A stretch of 64,000 nt of DNA from Labilithrix luteola. GTDB taxonomy: Bacteria > Myxococcota_A > Polyangia > Polyangiales > Polyangiaceae. The DNA is taken from NCBI RefSeq assembly GCF_001263205.1, contig NZ_CP012333.1, forward strand, positions 868,001-932,000, written 5' to 3'. Position 1 is the stretch's first letter; the number at the start of each line of letters is the position of its first letter. A program made the position numbers and the translations under genes. The notes below the pieces were generated by a model. The model was not told the DNA's origin. It made no database searches and saw only the letters and a program-made list of their open reading frames with translations. Positions 8,161 to 16,654 of the stretch are shown in pieces.

Positions 8161-9810
8161 CTACTTGAGGAAGAGGAAGTAGACCGCGCCGCCAACGACC
8201 GCCGCGATGAGCAGGACCACCCAGGTCATGCTGCCGCCCTGCTTCGGCTCGGCCTTCGCCATGGCGGCGGGGGCCTTCGAATCGGTCCGGGCCGGCTTCT
8301 TGGTCTTGGTGGTGTCGCTCGCCTCTTCCTTGGCGGGCTTCTTCTTCTCGTCGGCCTTCTTGGCGGAAGCTGCCTTCTCTTCGGCAGCCTTCTTCTCGGC
8401 AGCCGCCTTCTCTTCGGCAGCCTTCTTCTCGGCGGCGGCCTTCTGCTCTGCTGCAGCCTTTTCTTCAGCCGCAGCCTTCTCTTCGGCCGCCTTCCTTTCG
8501 GCAGCGGCCTTCTCCTCGGCAGCGGCCTTCTCCTCGGCAGCGGCCTTCTCCTCGGCAGCGGCCTTTTCCTCGGCAGCCTTCTTCTCGGCGGCGGCCTTCT
8601 CTTCCGCGGCCTTCTTCTCGGCAGCGGCGCGCTCTTCGGCGGCCTTCTTTTCCGCAGCAGCCTTCTCGGCGGCAGCCTTCTCGGCAGCGGCCTTCTGAGC
8701 GGCGGCGCGCTCGGCGGCGGCCTTCTGAGCGGCGGCACGTTCGGCGGCGGCCTTCTCCTCGGCTGCCTTCCTGTCCGCAGCAGCCTTCTCCGCGGCAGCC
8801 TTTTCAGCCGCCGCTTTCTCGGCAGCAGCTTTCTCGGCAGCAGCCTTCTCGGCAGCAGCCTTCTCGGCAGCAGCCTTCTCGGCGGCGGCCTTCTCCGCAG
8901 CAGCTTTCTCCGCGGCCGCCTGGTCGACAGTGCCGGGGCTCGGGGTTCCGTTGGCCGACTTGGCGACGGCCGGCTTGCCCGCGGGCTCCTGGAGCGGCGA
9001 GCTCATCACCCATCGCTCGTACGTCGGAAGCGACACGTTGCGCTCGCCGACGAGCAGGTCGAACGGCCCCTGCGAGACCTTGCGCGCCTCGGCAAAGAGC
9101 GGAAGCTCCACGCGACGCTCGTTCGTGTCGAGGAGCTTGTCGGCGATCTCGCGCGCGTAGGCGTTGTGCTTCTCCGAGTTCGCGAGCAGCTGCCCGAGCT
9201 CTTTCTCGAAGGCGTCGAGATCGACATCGGCCATGCCCGAGCCGTCGGCAGCGGCGCGCGGGAGCGACGCTGCGAGCTCGAGGGTCAGCTCCGTCACGCG
9301 GTCCTTCGAGAGCGCACGCAAGAGACGATCGACGAGGCCGTCGAGGACGCGTTCGATCGCTGCGTTGTCGGCGCGTTCACCGAGCATCGCTCCAACGGCG
9401 GCCACGAGGTCGCCTTCGGAGCGGACCGTATCCTCGCCACCGCCCTCGGCGATGTAATAGAAGCTGCTCGTCACGCGATCGACGCCGATCGTGTGCACAC
9501 GCACCCCTTGCTCGACGAGCTTCGGTCCGAGGCGGCTCGCGATCGCGAGGAGCGGCGATTTCTGGGCGGCCTGCAGCGTGAGGGGCATACGAGCCGGAGG
9601 AATCTGCTCCTCGGGCAGGACCACCTTCGTCGCGCGACGGATGTCTTCGGTGAGGGTCTCGCGGACCACCACGGACACTTCGTGGGACCACCCAAGGATT
9701 CCGCGAGGGACGGACCAGCCGGCGGCCGCTCCGGTGTGAGCGACGACACGCGCGCGGTCGTCTTCCCCAACGAACAAAACGCCCGGTAGGACAAGAGCGG
9801 GACTCGGCAT
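8161..9810 (-). CDS. Tail-anchored protein with long KAAAE repeat array
   Basis: 549 aa from the ATG at 9810; the frame also allows a GTG at 9837 that adds nine residues. Residues 1 to about 295 form an unrecognised globular region (LVLPGVLFVGEDD, YYIAEGGGED, LDAFEKELGQLL). Then come about 200 residues of A-A-A-E-K units with variants (KAAEEKAAAE), a highly charged helix like the TolA stalk. The last 22 residues are one transmembrane helix (WVVLLIAAVVGGAVYFLFLK). No signal peptide is present, so the topology should be a cytoplasmic head and stalk anchored by the C-terminus. The function is unknown. Confidence 0.75.
   Translation of the reverse strand: MPSPALVLPGVLFVGEDDRARVVAHTGAAAGWSVPRGILGWSHEVSVVVRETLTEDIRRATKVVLPEEQIPPARMPLTLQAAQKSPLLAIASRLGPKLVEQGVRVHTIGVDRVTSSFYYIAEGGGEDTVRSEGDLVAAVGAMLGERADNAAIERVLDGLVDRLLRALSKDRVTELTLELAASLPRAAADGSGMADVDLDAFEKELGQLLANSEKHNAYAREIADKLLDTNERRVELPLFAEARKVSQGPFDLLVGERNVSLPTYERWVMSSPLQEPAGKPAVAKSANGTPSPGTVDQAAAEKAAAEKAAAEKAAAEKAAAEKAAAEKAAAEKAAAEKAAAEKAAADRKAAEEKAAAERAAAQKAAAERAAAQKAAAEKAAAEKAAAEKKAAEERAAAEKKAAEEKAAAEKKAAEEKAAAEEKAAAEEKAAAEEKAAAERKAAEEKAAAEEKAAAEQKAAAEKKAAEEKAAAEKKAAEEKAASAKKADEKKKPAKEEASDTTKTKKPARTDSKAPAAMAKAEPKQGGSMTWVVLLIAAVVGGAVYFLFLK
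8350..8922 (-). repeat. 15-bp tandem repeat array coding AAAEK units
   Basis: About 570 bases built of near-identical 15-base units (minus strand roughly GCN-GCN-GCN-GAG-AAG), with blocks of identical copies near 8510-8570 and 8820-8885. Such arrays expand and contract by slippage, so copy number may differ among strains and assemblies. Confidence 0.85.
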
Positions 9811-9969
9811 CGAGACGGTCGAGGCTAACAGGAACACAACCGTGTGTGCCAGCTCGCTGTCGTTCGACCTCTTCCTTTAGCGGGGCCGCACGGAGAACTC
9901 GACGAACTCGACCTCGTACGCTCAGAGCTCCCGTGGTCCAGCCTTGCTCGCTCGTCTATACAGGGGCGA

Positions 9970-10319
9970 GTGAAGGGCGAGACAGTTCAACGCATCGCGC
10001 GACCCACCGGCATCCTCATCGGGCTCTCCGAGGATCTTGCGGGTCTCTGTACCCAAGTCCTCGCCGAAGGAGGCCTGCAGATCCTCCGCGTTGGTCACGT
10101 CGCAGCCGCCTGCGAGCGGATTCCCGTCACCATGCCTCAGCTCGTGGTCGTGCCCGCCAGCCTTCGACCGGCGGAAGCCGACATGCTGACCGATCGCTGC
10201 ATCGCCGTCGGGCCGAAATCCTCCGGATCTCCTCCTCGGACGACCCGAACGCCCTCCGGCCCATCCTCGAGCGGGCGGCCGACCAGGCCCTCATCTCCAT
10301 CTTCCGGCGCGGCGGCTGA
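9970..10319 (+). CDS. Pseudo-receiver (response-regulator-like) protein, frame broken at 10210-10212
   Basis: A GTG at 9970 opens a frame giving ARPTGILIGLSEDLAGLC, ILRVGHVAAACERIP, PQLVVVPASLRPAEADML and DRCIAVG. The frame then becomes nonsense, while the neighbouring frame continues AEILRISSSDD, ALRPILERAADQAL to a stop at 10319. Adding one G to the GGG at 10210-10212 joins them into a 116-aa receiver-like fold. The usual acidic pocket is not present: SED stands for the first DD and VVVPASL replaces the phospho-acceptor Asp, so it should not be phosphorylated. The break is either a base-call undercall or a true frameshift. Confidence 0.55.
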
Positions 10320-10403
10320 ACACGCGTTCGCCCTTCCTGGGCGGCGGGCCGCATCGGCCGCGTTTTGGTTTCTGCGGCGAGGTGCGTGCTAGCCTTCGTG
10401 GCG

Positions 10404-10652
10404 ATGGAACCGACGCCTGAACTCGAGCTGATCGAGTGCCCCGCATGCGGTGGAGCGGGCGGCGGCCCCTTCGGTCGTGCGGGCAGCGCCTGGGACGACG
10501 AGAGCTACGTCTGTCCGCGCTGCAAAGGCCGGGGCGCCCTGACGCTCGAAGAGCTGACCGCGAAGCCTGCGACCATGCGGCCGGGGCGGCCAGGGATCAT
10601 CAAGGCGGTTCCGGGCGAAGTTCACGCGCCCGCCAAGAAGAAGCAGGCCTGA
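10404..10652 (+). CDS. Small zinc-ribbon protein
   Basis: 82 aa from the ATG at 10404. Two DnaJ-type CxxCxGxG-like knuckles are visible, CPACGGAG and CPRCKGRG, separated by about 22 residues, so a single bound zinc is expected. The C-terminus is Lys/Ala-rich. No enzyme domain is present. The frame extends upstream to 10365, but the MEPTPELELIECPAC start looks natural. It may act as an adaptor or RNA/protein-binding ribbon; function unknown. It lies 46 bases before manA. Confidence 0.7.
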   Translation: MEPTPELELIECPACGGAGGGPFGRAGSAWDDESYVCPRCKGRGALTLEELTAKPATMRPGRPGIIKAVPGEVHAPAKKKQA

Positions 10653-10698
10653 GCTCACGGCTGCTTCGCGCGACCGTTTTGCGCTACGTTTCTGCGCG

Positions 10699-11895
10699 AT
10701 GATCGACCTGCTCTCCTGCAAGGTCATGCCGTATGCGTGGGGCTCCCGCACGGCGATCGCCGGGCTGCGAGGGCTCGGTGCGAGCGCGGGCCCGGAAGCG
10801 GAGCTCTGGATGGGCGCGCATCCGCTCGGCCCGTCGAAGGTGAACCGAGGGGGGCGTGAGCGAAGTCTCACCGACCTCGTCGCGGAAGATCCGGCGCGCG
10901 AGATGGGCCATCGAGCCCGCGACGCGTTCGGCGCACGCCTCCCCTTCCTGCTCAAGGTGCTTGCCGCCGCGCAGCCGCTGTCGCTGCAGGCGCATCCAAC
11001 CGAAGCGCAGGCTCGTGCCGGCTACGCGGACGAAGAGAACCGCGGCGTTCCCCTCGATGCGCCGAACCGGAACTACAAGGACCCCTGCCACAAGCCGGAG
11101 CTCATCTGCGCGCTCACGCCGTTCGACGCGCTCTGCGGCTTTCGTCGCGTCGAAGACACGCTGCGTCTCTTCGACGAGCTGGGCGTGCGCGAGCTCGCGG
11201 CCGTGCTGACGCCGCTCCGTCGTTCGCCCGATCAAACGGGCCTCGCCGAAACCTTCCGCGCGATCATGACCACGCCGCAGGCCGCGCGCGCGGCGATGGT
11301 CGACGCGACGGTCGCGGCTTGCTTGCGCCCGGGCGGGACCGGCTTCGAACGCGAACGCGCCTGGGCCGTGAAGCTCGCCGGGCTCTACCCGGGCGACGTG
11401 GGCGTGGTGAGCGCGCTGCTCCTCAATCTGGTGCACCTCTCGCCCGGCGAAGCCATCTTCATGGGTGCGGGGAATCTGCACGCATACCTCGAAGGCGTGG
11501 GCATCGAGATCATGGCGAGCTCCGACAACGTTCTTCGCGGAGGTCTCACGCCCAAGCACGTCGACGTTCCCGAGCTCATGAACGTGCTCGATTTCACGTA
11601 CGGGCCGATGACGCCGGTACGCCCGCGCGAAGTGGACGCCGTGGAGAACGTGTACGACGCGCCCGTGCGCGAATTCCGACTCTCCACACTCCGCATGGCC
11701 GGCGCTCCGAGCATGCGTGAGACGCTGGGCCCCGAGATCCTGCTGTGCACCGAGGGGAGTCTGCACGTCGGCGCGGAAGGCAAGACGTCGCTCGAGATCA
11801 AGAAGGGCGATTCGGTCTTCGTCTCGGGCTCCGCGCGGCATTACACAGTCCAGGGGGACGGCCTGCTCTATCGCGCGACCACCAACTTGGCATGA
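10699..11895 (+). CDS. manA: Mannose-6-phosphate isomerase (type I)
   Basis: 398 aa cytoplasmic zinc enzyme interconverting fructose-6-phosphate and mannose-6-phosphate, the entry to GDP-mannose. The zinc ligands of the family are visible: Gln97 and His99 in LQAHP, Glu134 in HKPEL and His261 in GNLHAYL. Other landmarks are PYAWGS near the N-terminus, ELWMGAHP and NYKDPCHKPE. Length is normal. Mannose made here could feed polysaccharides and the GT22 mannosyltransferase at 2773-4305, which is inference. Confidence 0.95.
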   Translation: MIDLLSCKVMPYAWGSRTAIAGLRGLGASAGPEAELWMGAHPLGPSKVNRGGRERSLTDLVAEDPAREMGHRARDAFGARLPFLLKVLAAAQPLSLQAHPTEAQARAGYADEENRGVPLDAPNRNYKDPCHKPELICALTPFDALCGFRRVEDTLRLFDELGVRELAAVLTPLRRSPDQTGLAETFRAIMTTPQAARAAMVDATVAACLRPGGTGFERERAWAVKLAGLYPGDVGVVSALLLNLVHLSPGEAIFMGAGNLHAYLEGVGIEIMASSDNVLRGGLTPKHVDVPELMNVLDFTYGPMTPVRPREVDAVENVYDAPVREFRLSTLRMAGAPSMRETLGPEILLCTEGSLHVGAEGKTSLEIKKGDSVFVSGSARHYTVQGDGLLYRATTNLA

Positions 11896-11920
11896 TCTGG
11901 CACCACGACACGCGCCTCGC

Positions 11921-13234
11921 ATGAACGCTCATCATCCTCCTCACGGGCCGCCCGCGGGCCCGCCTCCCGTATTTCATCGTCCGCCACCCCCACCGCCGCC
12001 GAGGCGTGATCCGGAGTCAGGTCGACGCATCGTCGGCGCCATTCTTTACGCGCTCGGAATGCTGGGCGGACTCGGCCTCCTCCTCGTGGTGTTCATCCTG
12101 CCGGCGCTGGCGTCCAAACACTCCGACGCCGAGACGACCGCGATGGCCATCGGCGCCGTCTTCGCGCTACCGCCGCTGCTCGTTTACCTCTGGATCCCGT
12201 GGGTCATCGACCGCTACGACCCCGAGCCCTGGTGGTGCCTGCTCATCGCGCTGTCGTGGGGAGGCATCGCCGCGTGCGGTTTCTCCGGCCTCATCAACAC
12301 GACCGTCCATCTCTTCGGCAACGCCGTCGGCGGGGCGGAGTTCGGCGACGTTCTCGGCGCCTGCATCAGCGCCCCCATCGTCGAGGAGTTCACGAAGGGC
12401 CTCGCCGTCTTCGGAATCTTCTTCTTCCTGAGGCGCGAGTTCGACGGCTTGGTCGACGGCGTGATCTACGCCACCTTCGCGGCGCTCGGCTTCGCTGCCG
12501 TCGAGAACATCATCTACTACGGCAACGCAGCCAAAGAAGAGATGATGACCCACAAGGACGGCATCCTCGCGGGCACCTTCTTCGTTCGCGGCATCCTCGC
12601 GCCGTGGGGCCACCCGCTCTACACGTCGATGACCGGCCTCGGCTTCGGCATCGCGCGCGAGACGAACAAGACGTGGCTCAAGTGGCTTGCGCCCTTCGGC
12701 GGCTACTGCTTCGCCGTCTTCCTGCACTCGGTGTGGAACACGGCGGCAACGATCTCGAACCAGCTCGTGGTGCTGATGCTGCCACTCTGGTTCCTCTTCG
12801 TGTTCGCCTTCTTCTGCATGGTGATCTGGCTGGTGAAGCGCAAAGGCGCCATCATCCGCGATCACCTGAAGGACGAGGTGCTCATGGGCAACCTTACGAG
12901 CTGGGAGCTCGACCTCGTCACCTCGCCCATCGCCCGTCTGCGCGCGACCTTCTCGTTCGGCGGAGCCGCGGGCCGGAAGTTCATCGACGCCGCCGCGCGC
13001 CTCGCGCTCAGCAAGTGGCACACGGGCCGCGCCACGCAAGGGCGCAAGCTCACGGTCAGCGCGGGAATGATCGCGCCGCTCCGCCAAGACCTGCACAAGC
13101 TCCGCGCCGAGGTTTCCCGCGCACTCGGCAGGCCCGTTCCGCAGCCGCAGCCGTGGATGCCGGGCGCGCGGCCGTTCGGATACGGTCCACCCCCGCAGTA
13201 TCCGCCGCAGAATCCTTACGGACCGCGGCGCTGA
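11921..13234 (+). CDS. PrsW-family intramembrane protease
   Basis: 437 aa from the ATG at 11921. A His/Pro-rich N-terminus (about 30 residues) precedes about eight hydrophobic helices. The PrsW/CAAX-like signature is present: APIVEEFTKG (paired Glu), AAVENIIYY, GHPLYTSMTGLG and FLHSVWN. PrsW cleaves a membrane anti-sigma factor in Bacillus; here the substrate is unknown. The C-terminal cytoplasmic part of about 130 residues has no recognisable domain and ends Pro/Tyr-rich. It begins 25 bases after manA. It is the closest candidate in the window for processing the membrane anti-sigma-like protein at 30392-31108, which is speculation. Confidence 0.85.
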   Translation: MNAHHPPHGPPAGPPPVFHRPPPPPPPRRDPESGRRIVGAILYALGMLGGLGLLLVVFILPALASKHSDAETTAMAIGAVFALPPLLVYLWIPWVIDRYDPEPWWCLLIALSWGGIAACGFSGLINTTVHLFGNAVGGAEFGDVLGACISAPIVEEFTKGLAVFGIFFFLRREFDGLVDGVIYATFAALGFAAVENIIYYGNAAKEEMMTHKDGILAGTFFVRGILAPWGHPLYTSMTGLGFGIARETNKTWLKWLAPFGGYCFAVFLHSVWNTAATISNQLVVLMLPLWFLFVFAFFCMVIWLVKRKGAIIRDHLKDEVLMGNLTSWELDLVTSPIARLRATFSFGGAAGRKFIDAAARLALSKWHTGRATQGRKLTVSAGMIAPLRQDLHKLRAEVSRALGRPVPQPQPWMPGARPFGYGPPPQYPPQNPYGPRR

Positions 13235-13237
13235 CGA

Positions 13238-13453
13238 TCAGCTGGCGCGACGCTCGGTGAGCATCGTACGAAGCTCGTCGGTCGTTCGCGCGAGACGATC
13301 GGCGCGGCGATGCGCGATCTTGTGCGAGCCGCAAACAGTGATGCGCTCACCGCTCTCGAGTCGCGTGTACGAAAGCGTCCGTTCGTCGGACAGTCCGCAC
13401 ACGGCGCACGCGCTCTTGGTTCCGTTCCTGCGCTCGAGATTTCCCATCCGCAT
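13238..13453 (-). CDS. Small Cys/His zinc-binding protein
   Basis: 71 aa from the ATG at 13453; an upstream TTG (13462) and a downstream ATG (13447) are alternatives. It contains CAVCGL and VCGSHKIAHRR, a C-x2-C plus C-x2-H arrangement that probably binds one zinc. The rest is basic and helical (RRADRLARTTDELRTML). No family is recognised. It ends 3 bases from the end of the convergent PrsW gene. Confidence 0.6.
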   Translation of the reverse strand: MRMGNLERRNGTKSACAVCGLSDERTLSYTRLESGERITVCGSHKIAHRRADRLARTTDELRTMLTERRAS

Positions 13454-13547
13454 GGCGGCCAAGGTGATGGACGGGCCGCTTTGGGGCCAAGTTTTTCGAC
13501 CCGGATGCGCTTGTCGAGCTGACCTGCCCTCCCTACGTTCGTGCTCG

Positions 13548-14054
13548 ATGAGGGATCTTCGCGCACGCCCGTACGATCCGGTGGCCGCCGCGGCGAAACG
13601 TGGTCCTCACGCGCCGACGAAGGGTGTGCTCAACAGCATCGATCCGCCCCGCAACTTCACCATCGACACGAGCGAACGCATTCGCGCGCTGAGCATCGGC
13701 GTCCCGGCGTATGCCGCGCGGAAGCGTCAAATCGAGGACGCCGAGGAGAGCCTCCTCGAGATGTTTCTCGAACTGCACGGTTCGCTCGTCGCGGAAGGCG
13801 TGACGCTCGAAGAGCTCGTTCGCACGCTCGAAGAGCAAGCCGCGGCCTGCTCCTTCACGAAACTGAACGACCTGATTGCTCGCCACAATCGCTACTACCC
13901 GATCGAAGCGAACCTCGGGATGGACCGAAAGACCGGCGCGTACTTGCTCTACGGCAAGGAGTGGAGGCGGTCCGAATCATGGACCGCCGCGCGCATCGTC
14001 GCGGTCACACTCGAAACGGCGAGGGCCCGCGCGGCCGAAAACGCCGACGCCTGA
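13548..14054 (+). CDS. Hypothetical protein, 168 aa
   Basis: I do not recognise this protein. From the ATG at 13548 it reads MRDLRARPYDPVAAA and has a predicted helical middle (RKRQIEDAEESLLEMFLELHG, VTLEELVRTLEEQAA). The conserved-looking end runs LIARHNRYYPIEANL, YLLYGKEWRR. No signal peptide, membrane segment or metal-binding cluster is seen, so it is probably cytoplasmic. The frame is open further upstream to 13257, but that stretch overlaps the opposite small zinc gene. It precedes the prepilin peptidase by 29 bases. Confidence 0.65.
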   Translation: MRDLRARPYDPVAAAAKRGPHAPTKGVLNSIDPPRNFTIDTSERIRALSIGVPAYAARKRQIEDAEESLLEMFLELHGSLVAEGVTLEELVRTLEEQAAACSFTKLNDLIARHNRYYPIEANLGMDRKTGAYLLYGKEWRRSESWTAARIVAVTLETARARAAENADA

Positions 14055-14083
14055 ACGTTCTGCAGTAAGCTCCGACGCGGCGC

Positions 14084-14932
14084 ATGGGCGTCGCTGACCA
14101 TTCTCCTCACCTCGCGCGGGCGGCGGGCCTCTTGCTGGGCGTCGCCGGCGGTTGGCTCGCGGGAAGGCTCGCGGACGTCCTCCCGCGTCTTCACCGCATC
14201 TCTCCTCTCGTGGAGGGACGGCAGCGTACACGTCGCAACGTGGTGCTCGCCCTCCTCGGCGCTCTTTGCGGCAGCGCACTTGTCCACGTCTCGCTCGGGA
14301 GCGTCGCCTCGGCCGTGCTGGTCACCGGCCAACTCGGCCTCCTCGTCATGTTGCTCGCGGCGGCCGCCATCGACCTCGAACACATGGTCCTTCCTCACGA
14401 GCTCACGCTCGGAGGCGCCGCGGTTGCGGTCGCGCTCGGCGCCCTGCATCCTGGAGGTCTGACGGCCGCTCTGCTCGGGGTCGCGGTCGCGCTCGCGATC
14501 TCGGTGGTGCCTTCGTTTCTCTACCGGCGCATCCGCGGCCACGCGGGAGCCGGCTTCGGTGACACGACGCTCACGCTCTTTGCCGGTGCGTGGTTCGGCC
14601 CGCTCGGCGCCGTTTGGGTGCTCTTCGCCGGTGCCGTCCAGGTGGTCTTGGGCGCTTGGATTCTACGCCTCGCAGGGCGCTCGTTCCCCGTCCCCGAGAG
14701 TGTCCGTCGTGAAATGGTCGAGCTTCATGCGCGCGCCGAGGCCGGCGACGAAGAGGCGCGCGAGCTGCTGGCGGACGACCCGATGGCGGTCGACACCGAG
14801 GAAGGGGAGGACGAACGCGCCTCGGCGATGAGACTGCCGATGGGTCCCTTTCTGGTCCTCGCGTGCCTCGAGTTCCTATTCTTCGGCGACTCGATCGCGA
14901 GGCTCGCCCAGCAGCTGCTCTTATCGAAGTGA
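14084..14932 (+). CDS. Prepilin peptidase (A24 aspartic), lacking the methylase domain
   Basis: 282 aa, about seven or eight membrane helices. The two catalytic aspartates of type IV leader peptidases are visible: Asp97 in AAIDLEHMVLP and Asp160 in GAGFGDTTLTLFAG. The N-terminal cytoplasmic cysteine cluster and methyltransferase domain of full-length PilD are absent. The N-terminus instead goes straight into a GVAGGWLAGRLADVLPR helix. A charged segment (about residues 205-245) precedes the last helix. It should cleave prepilin-like leaders at the inner membrane; whether it serves type IV pili or a pseudopilus is not shown. No pilin gene is nearby. Confidence 0.85.
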   Translation: MGVADHSPHLARAAGLLLGVAGGWLAGRLADVLPRLHRISPLVEGRQRTRRNVVLALLGALCGSALVHVSLGSVASAVLVTGQLGLLVMLLAAAAIDLEHMVLPHELTLGGAAVAVALGALHPGGLTAALLGVAVALAISVVPSFLYRRIRGHAGAGFGDTTLTLFAGAWFGPLGAVWVLFAGAVQVVLGAWILRLAGRSFPVPESVRREMVELHARAEAGDEEARELLADDPMAVDTEEGEDERASAMRLPMGPFLVLACLEFLFFGDSIARLAQQLLLSK

Positions 14933-15106
14933 TGCGCCGAATCACAAGGCGCGCACGCCTCCACACAACGGCAGCCCCCGCGCCCTCGCGCCCTCGTCGC
15001 GCCCTCGTCGGGATAGGTGCGCTGTCCTGAAGCCGCACACACGCAAAGTAGCTCTCTCGGCAATAGACCTCGTCGGTATACCCTGAACGATGACGGAGGA
15101 CATGGC

Positions 15107-16537
15107 GTGACCAAGCCGAGAAACGATCGCAGCCAAGCGGTGACCAAGTTCTGCCTCGCGATGGAGGAGCATCGTCGAAGCGAAGCGGGTCGCGTACGCA
15201 CGGCGCGCGAGTTCGTGGCTCACTTCTTTCCTCACGACGACGGGAAGGCGAAGGACCAACTCTTCGTCCACATGCCCAAAGAGGTCCGCGGCCCCGTGCT
15301 CTCGGCCTGGGGCATTCGCGGCGCGAAGGCCGCGAGTCGCGACGAGGACGACAAGGTCCGCGAGGTCGTCCACGACGCGCTCGTGGCCGGAGACATCGAC
15401 GATGCCACCTTCGAAGAGGGCGTGACGTCGCAAGTCCTCGTCGATTGGATCGCGCTTCCCGATTGGTGGTCGTTCTGGCGTCAGGGCAAGCTCTCGGGCG
15501 TCGCCATCCAGAAGGCGCTCGCGACGGCACGCGAGCTGCACCTCATCGACGACAAGTGGTTTCTCCTCAACGTCCAGGGACGCGGCGGCAAGTTGAAGGG
15601 CACCGACGTCGTCTGCGACACGCTGAGCAAAGATCAGATCGTCGCGTGGGTTCGGAAGATCCACGAGAGCGGTGATGGCTCGGCAGCCGGGATCGTCGGC
15701 GCCATCAGCTGGGAAACGGTCCTGGCCAAAACCGCTCAAGACGCGCTCCTCTTCGCGCTCGACGCGTTCGCGAAGAAGGTGGGGCTCTTCGTCGAACCAC
15801 CACCGGTCGAAGAGAAGAAGCCCGAAGCGAAGCTCGAAACGAAGCCCGAAACGAAGAGCGTCAGGCCCGCTCCGCCAGCGGCGGCAACCGCACCGGCGGC
15901 AGCGACCACGAATCCTGCCGTGGCCACGACGCCGGCGGCCTCCGCAGTCACTGCAGCACATCCGAAGGTCCCGGCCGAAGCGCTCACGGCGAAGCACGAC
16001 AAGGTGGCCGAGGCGTACCCGACGATGAACGCACCGCACGACATCCTCGCGGCCGCCGAGGCCGAAGTGGTGAAGGCGCGTGTGGCGCTGGCCGAGCGCG
16101 AACGTCGTGACTCGGGCATGACTGCGCCGATTCCCGTGGCCGCCGCTACCGCCCATATCGTCGACGATGTCCCCGTCGAAATCGAAGAGGACACGCCGAG
16201 TATTCCGACGCTCGGCGGCGCGGGTCAGAGCGAAGAAGAGAGCCCGAAGCTCAAAGAAGCGCGCGCGGCCATGATGGCGACGCTGATGCAGAGCGGCCCG
16301 GGCGACGTGGCTGCCAATCCACGCCAGGCGTGGGGCGAATCGGACGTTCCGGCGAAGCCTTCGTCGCTCGAATGGCCCGCGCCACCGCCGGGCATGGTGT
16401 CCGTCATCTCTCCCGGCACGAAGACGCCGGTGCCCGCAGGACCGCCGAGCGACGAGTTTCTCACCTTCGAATCGCTCGACGATGAGATGGAGCGCCCGCA
16501 GGCGCGTTCGGCACCGCCTCCGCTTCCGAAGCGCTGA
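15107..16537 (+). CDS. Hypothetical protein with disordered C-terminal half
   Basis: 476 aa from the GTG at 15107, chosen because GGAGG sits about 8 bases upstream; the frame is open to 15017. Residues 1-225 look globular and helical (QAVTKFCLAMEEHRRSEAGR, QDALLFALDAFAKKVGLF) with a Trp-rich stretch (PDWWSFWRQGKLSG). Residues 230-476 are Pro/Ala/Glu-rich and probably disordered. There is no signal peptide or membrane helix. No family is recognised. The gene stands alone. Confidence 0.65.
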   Translation: MTKPRNDRSQAVTKFCLAMEEHRRSEAGRVRTAREFVAHFFPHDDGKAKDQLFVHMPKEVRGPVLSAWGIRGAKAASRDEDDKVREVVHDALVAGDIDDATFEEGVTSQVLVDWIALPDWWSFWRQGKLSGVAIQKALATARELHLIDDKWFLLNVQGRGGKLKGTDVVCDTLSKDQIVAWVRKIHESGDGSAAGIVGAISWETVLAKTAQDALLFALDAFAKKVGLFVEPPPVEEKKPEAKLETKPETKSVRPAPPAAATAPAAATTNPAVATTPAASAVTAAHPKVPAEALTAKHDKVAEAYPTMNAPHDILAAAEAEVVKARVALAERERRDSGMTAPIPVAAATAHIVDDVPVEIEEDTPSIPTLGGAGQSEEESPKLKEARAAMMATLMQSGPGDVAANPRQAWGESDVPAKPSSLEWPAPPPGMVSVISPGTKTPVPAGPPSDEFLTFESLDDEMERPQARSAPPPLPKR

Positions 16538-16561
16538 GCGCCGACTCCCTCGACGCGTGAC

Positions 16562-16650
16562 TCAAAGGCACCCGGCGATGCCCTGGATCCAGGCCTCGAC
16601 GGCTGCCGTTCCCTCCTCGTCGATCACGCGGGTGCCGAGCGGCGCACGTG
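16562..16650 (-). pseudogene. Orphan C-terminal coding remnant
   Basis: Between the convergent ends of the 476-aa gene and the aldehyde dehydrogenase, one minus-strand frame reads PLGTRVIDEEGTAAVEAWIQGIA and ends GCL-stop at 16562. This resembles the end of larger secreted cytochrome or dehydrogenase-like proteins, which often finish with RVIDxxGVxLIxxWI. There is no start or upstream domain before it; the dehydrogenase gene ends 4 bases away. It is best read as the leftover tail of a deleted gene, but it is short. Confidence 0.35.
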
Positions 16651-16654
16651 CCGT

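Noticed and set aside
10205..10216. Programmed -1 frameshift in the pseudo-receiver gene
   Set aside because: The GGG lacks a slippery heptamer and a downstream structure, and the same one-base loss occurs in at least four other genes, so an undercall explains it better.
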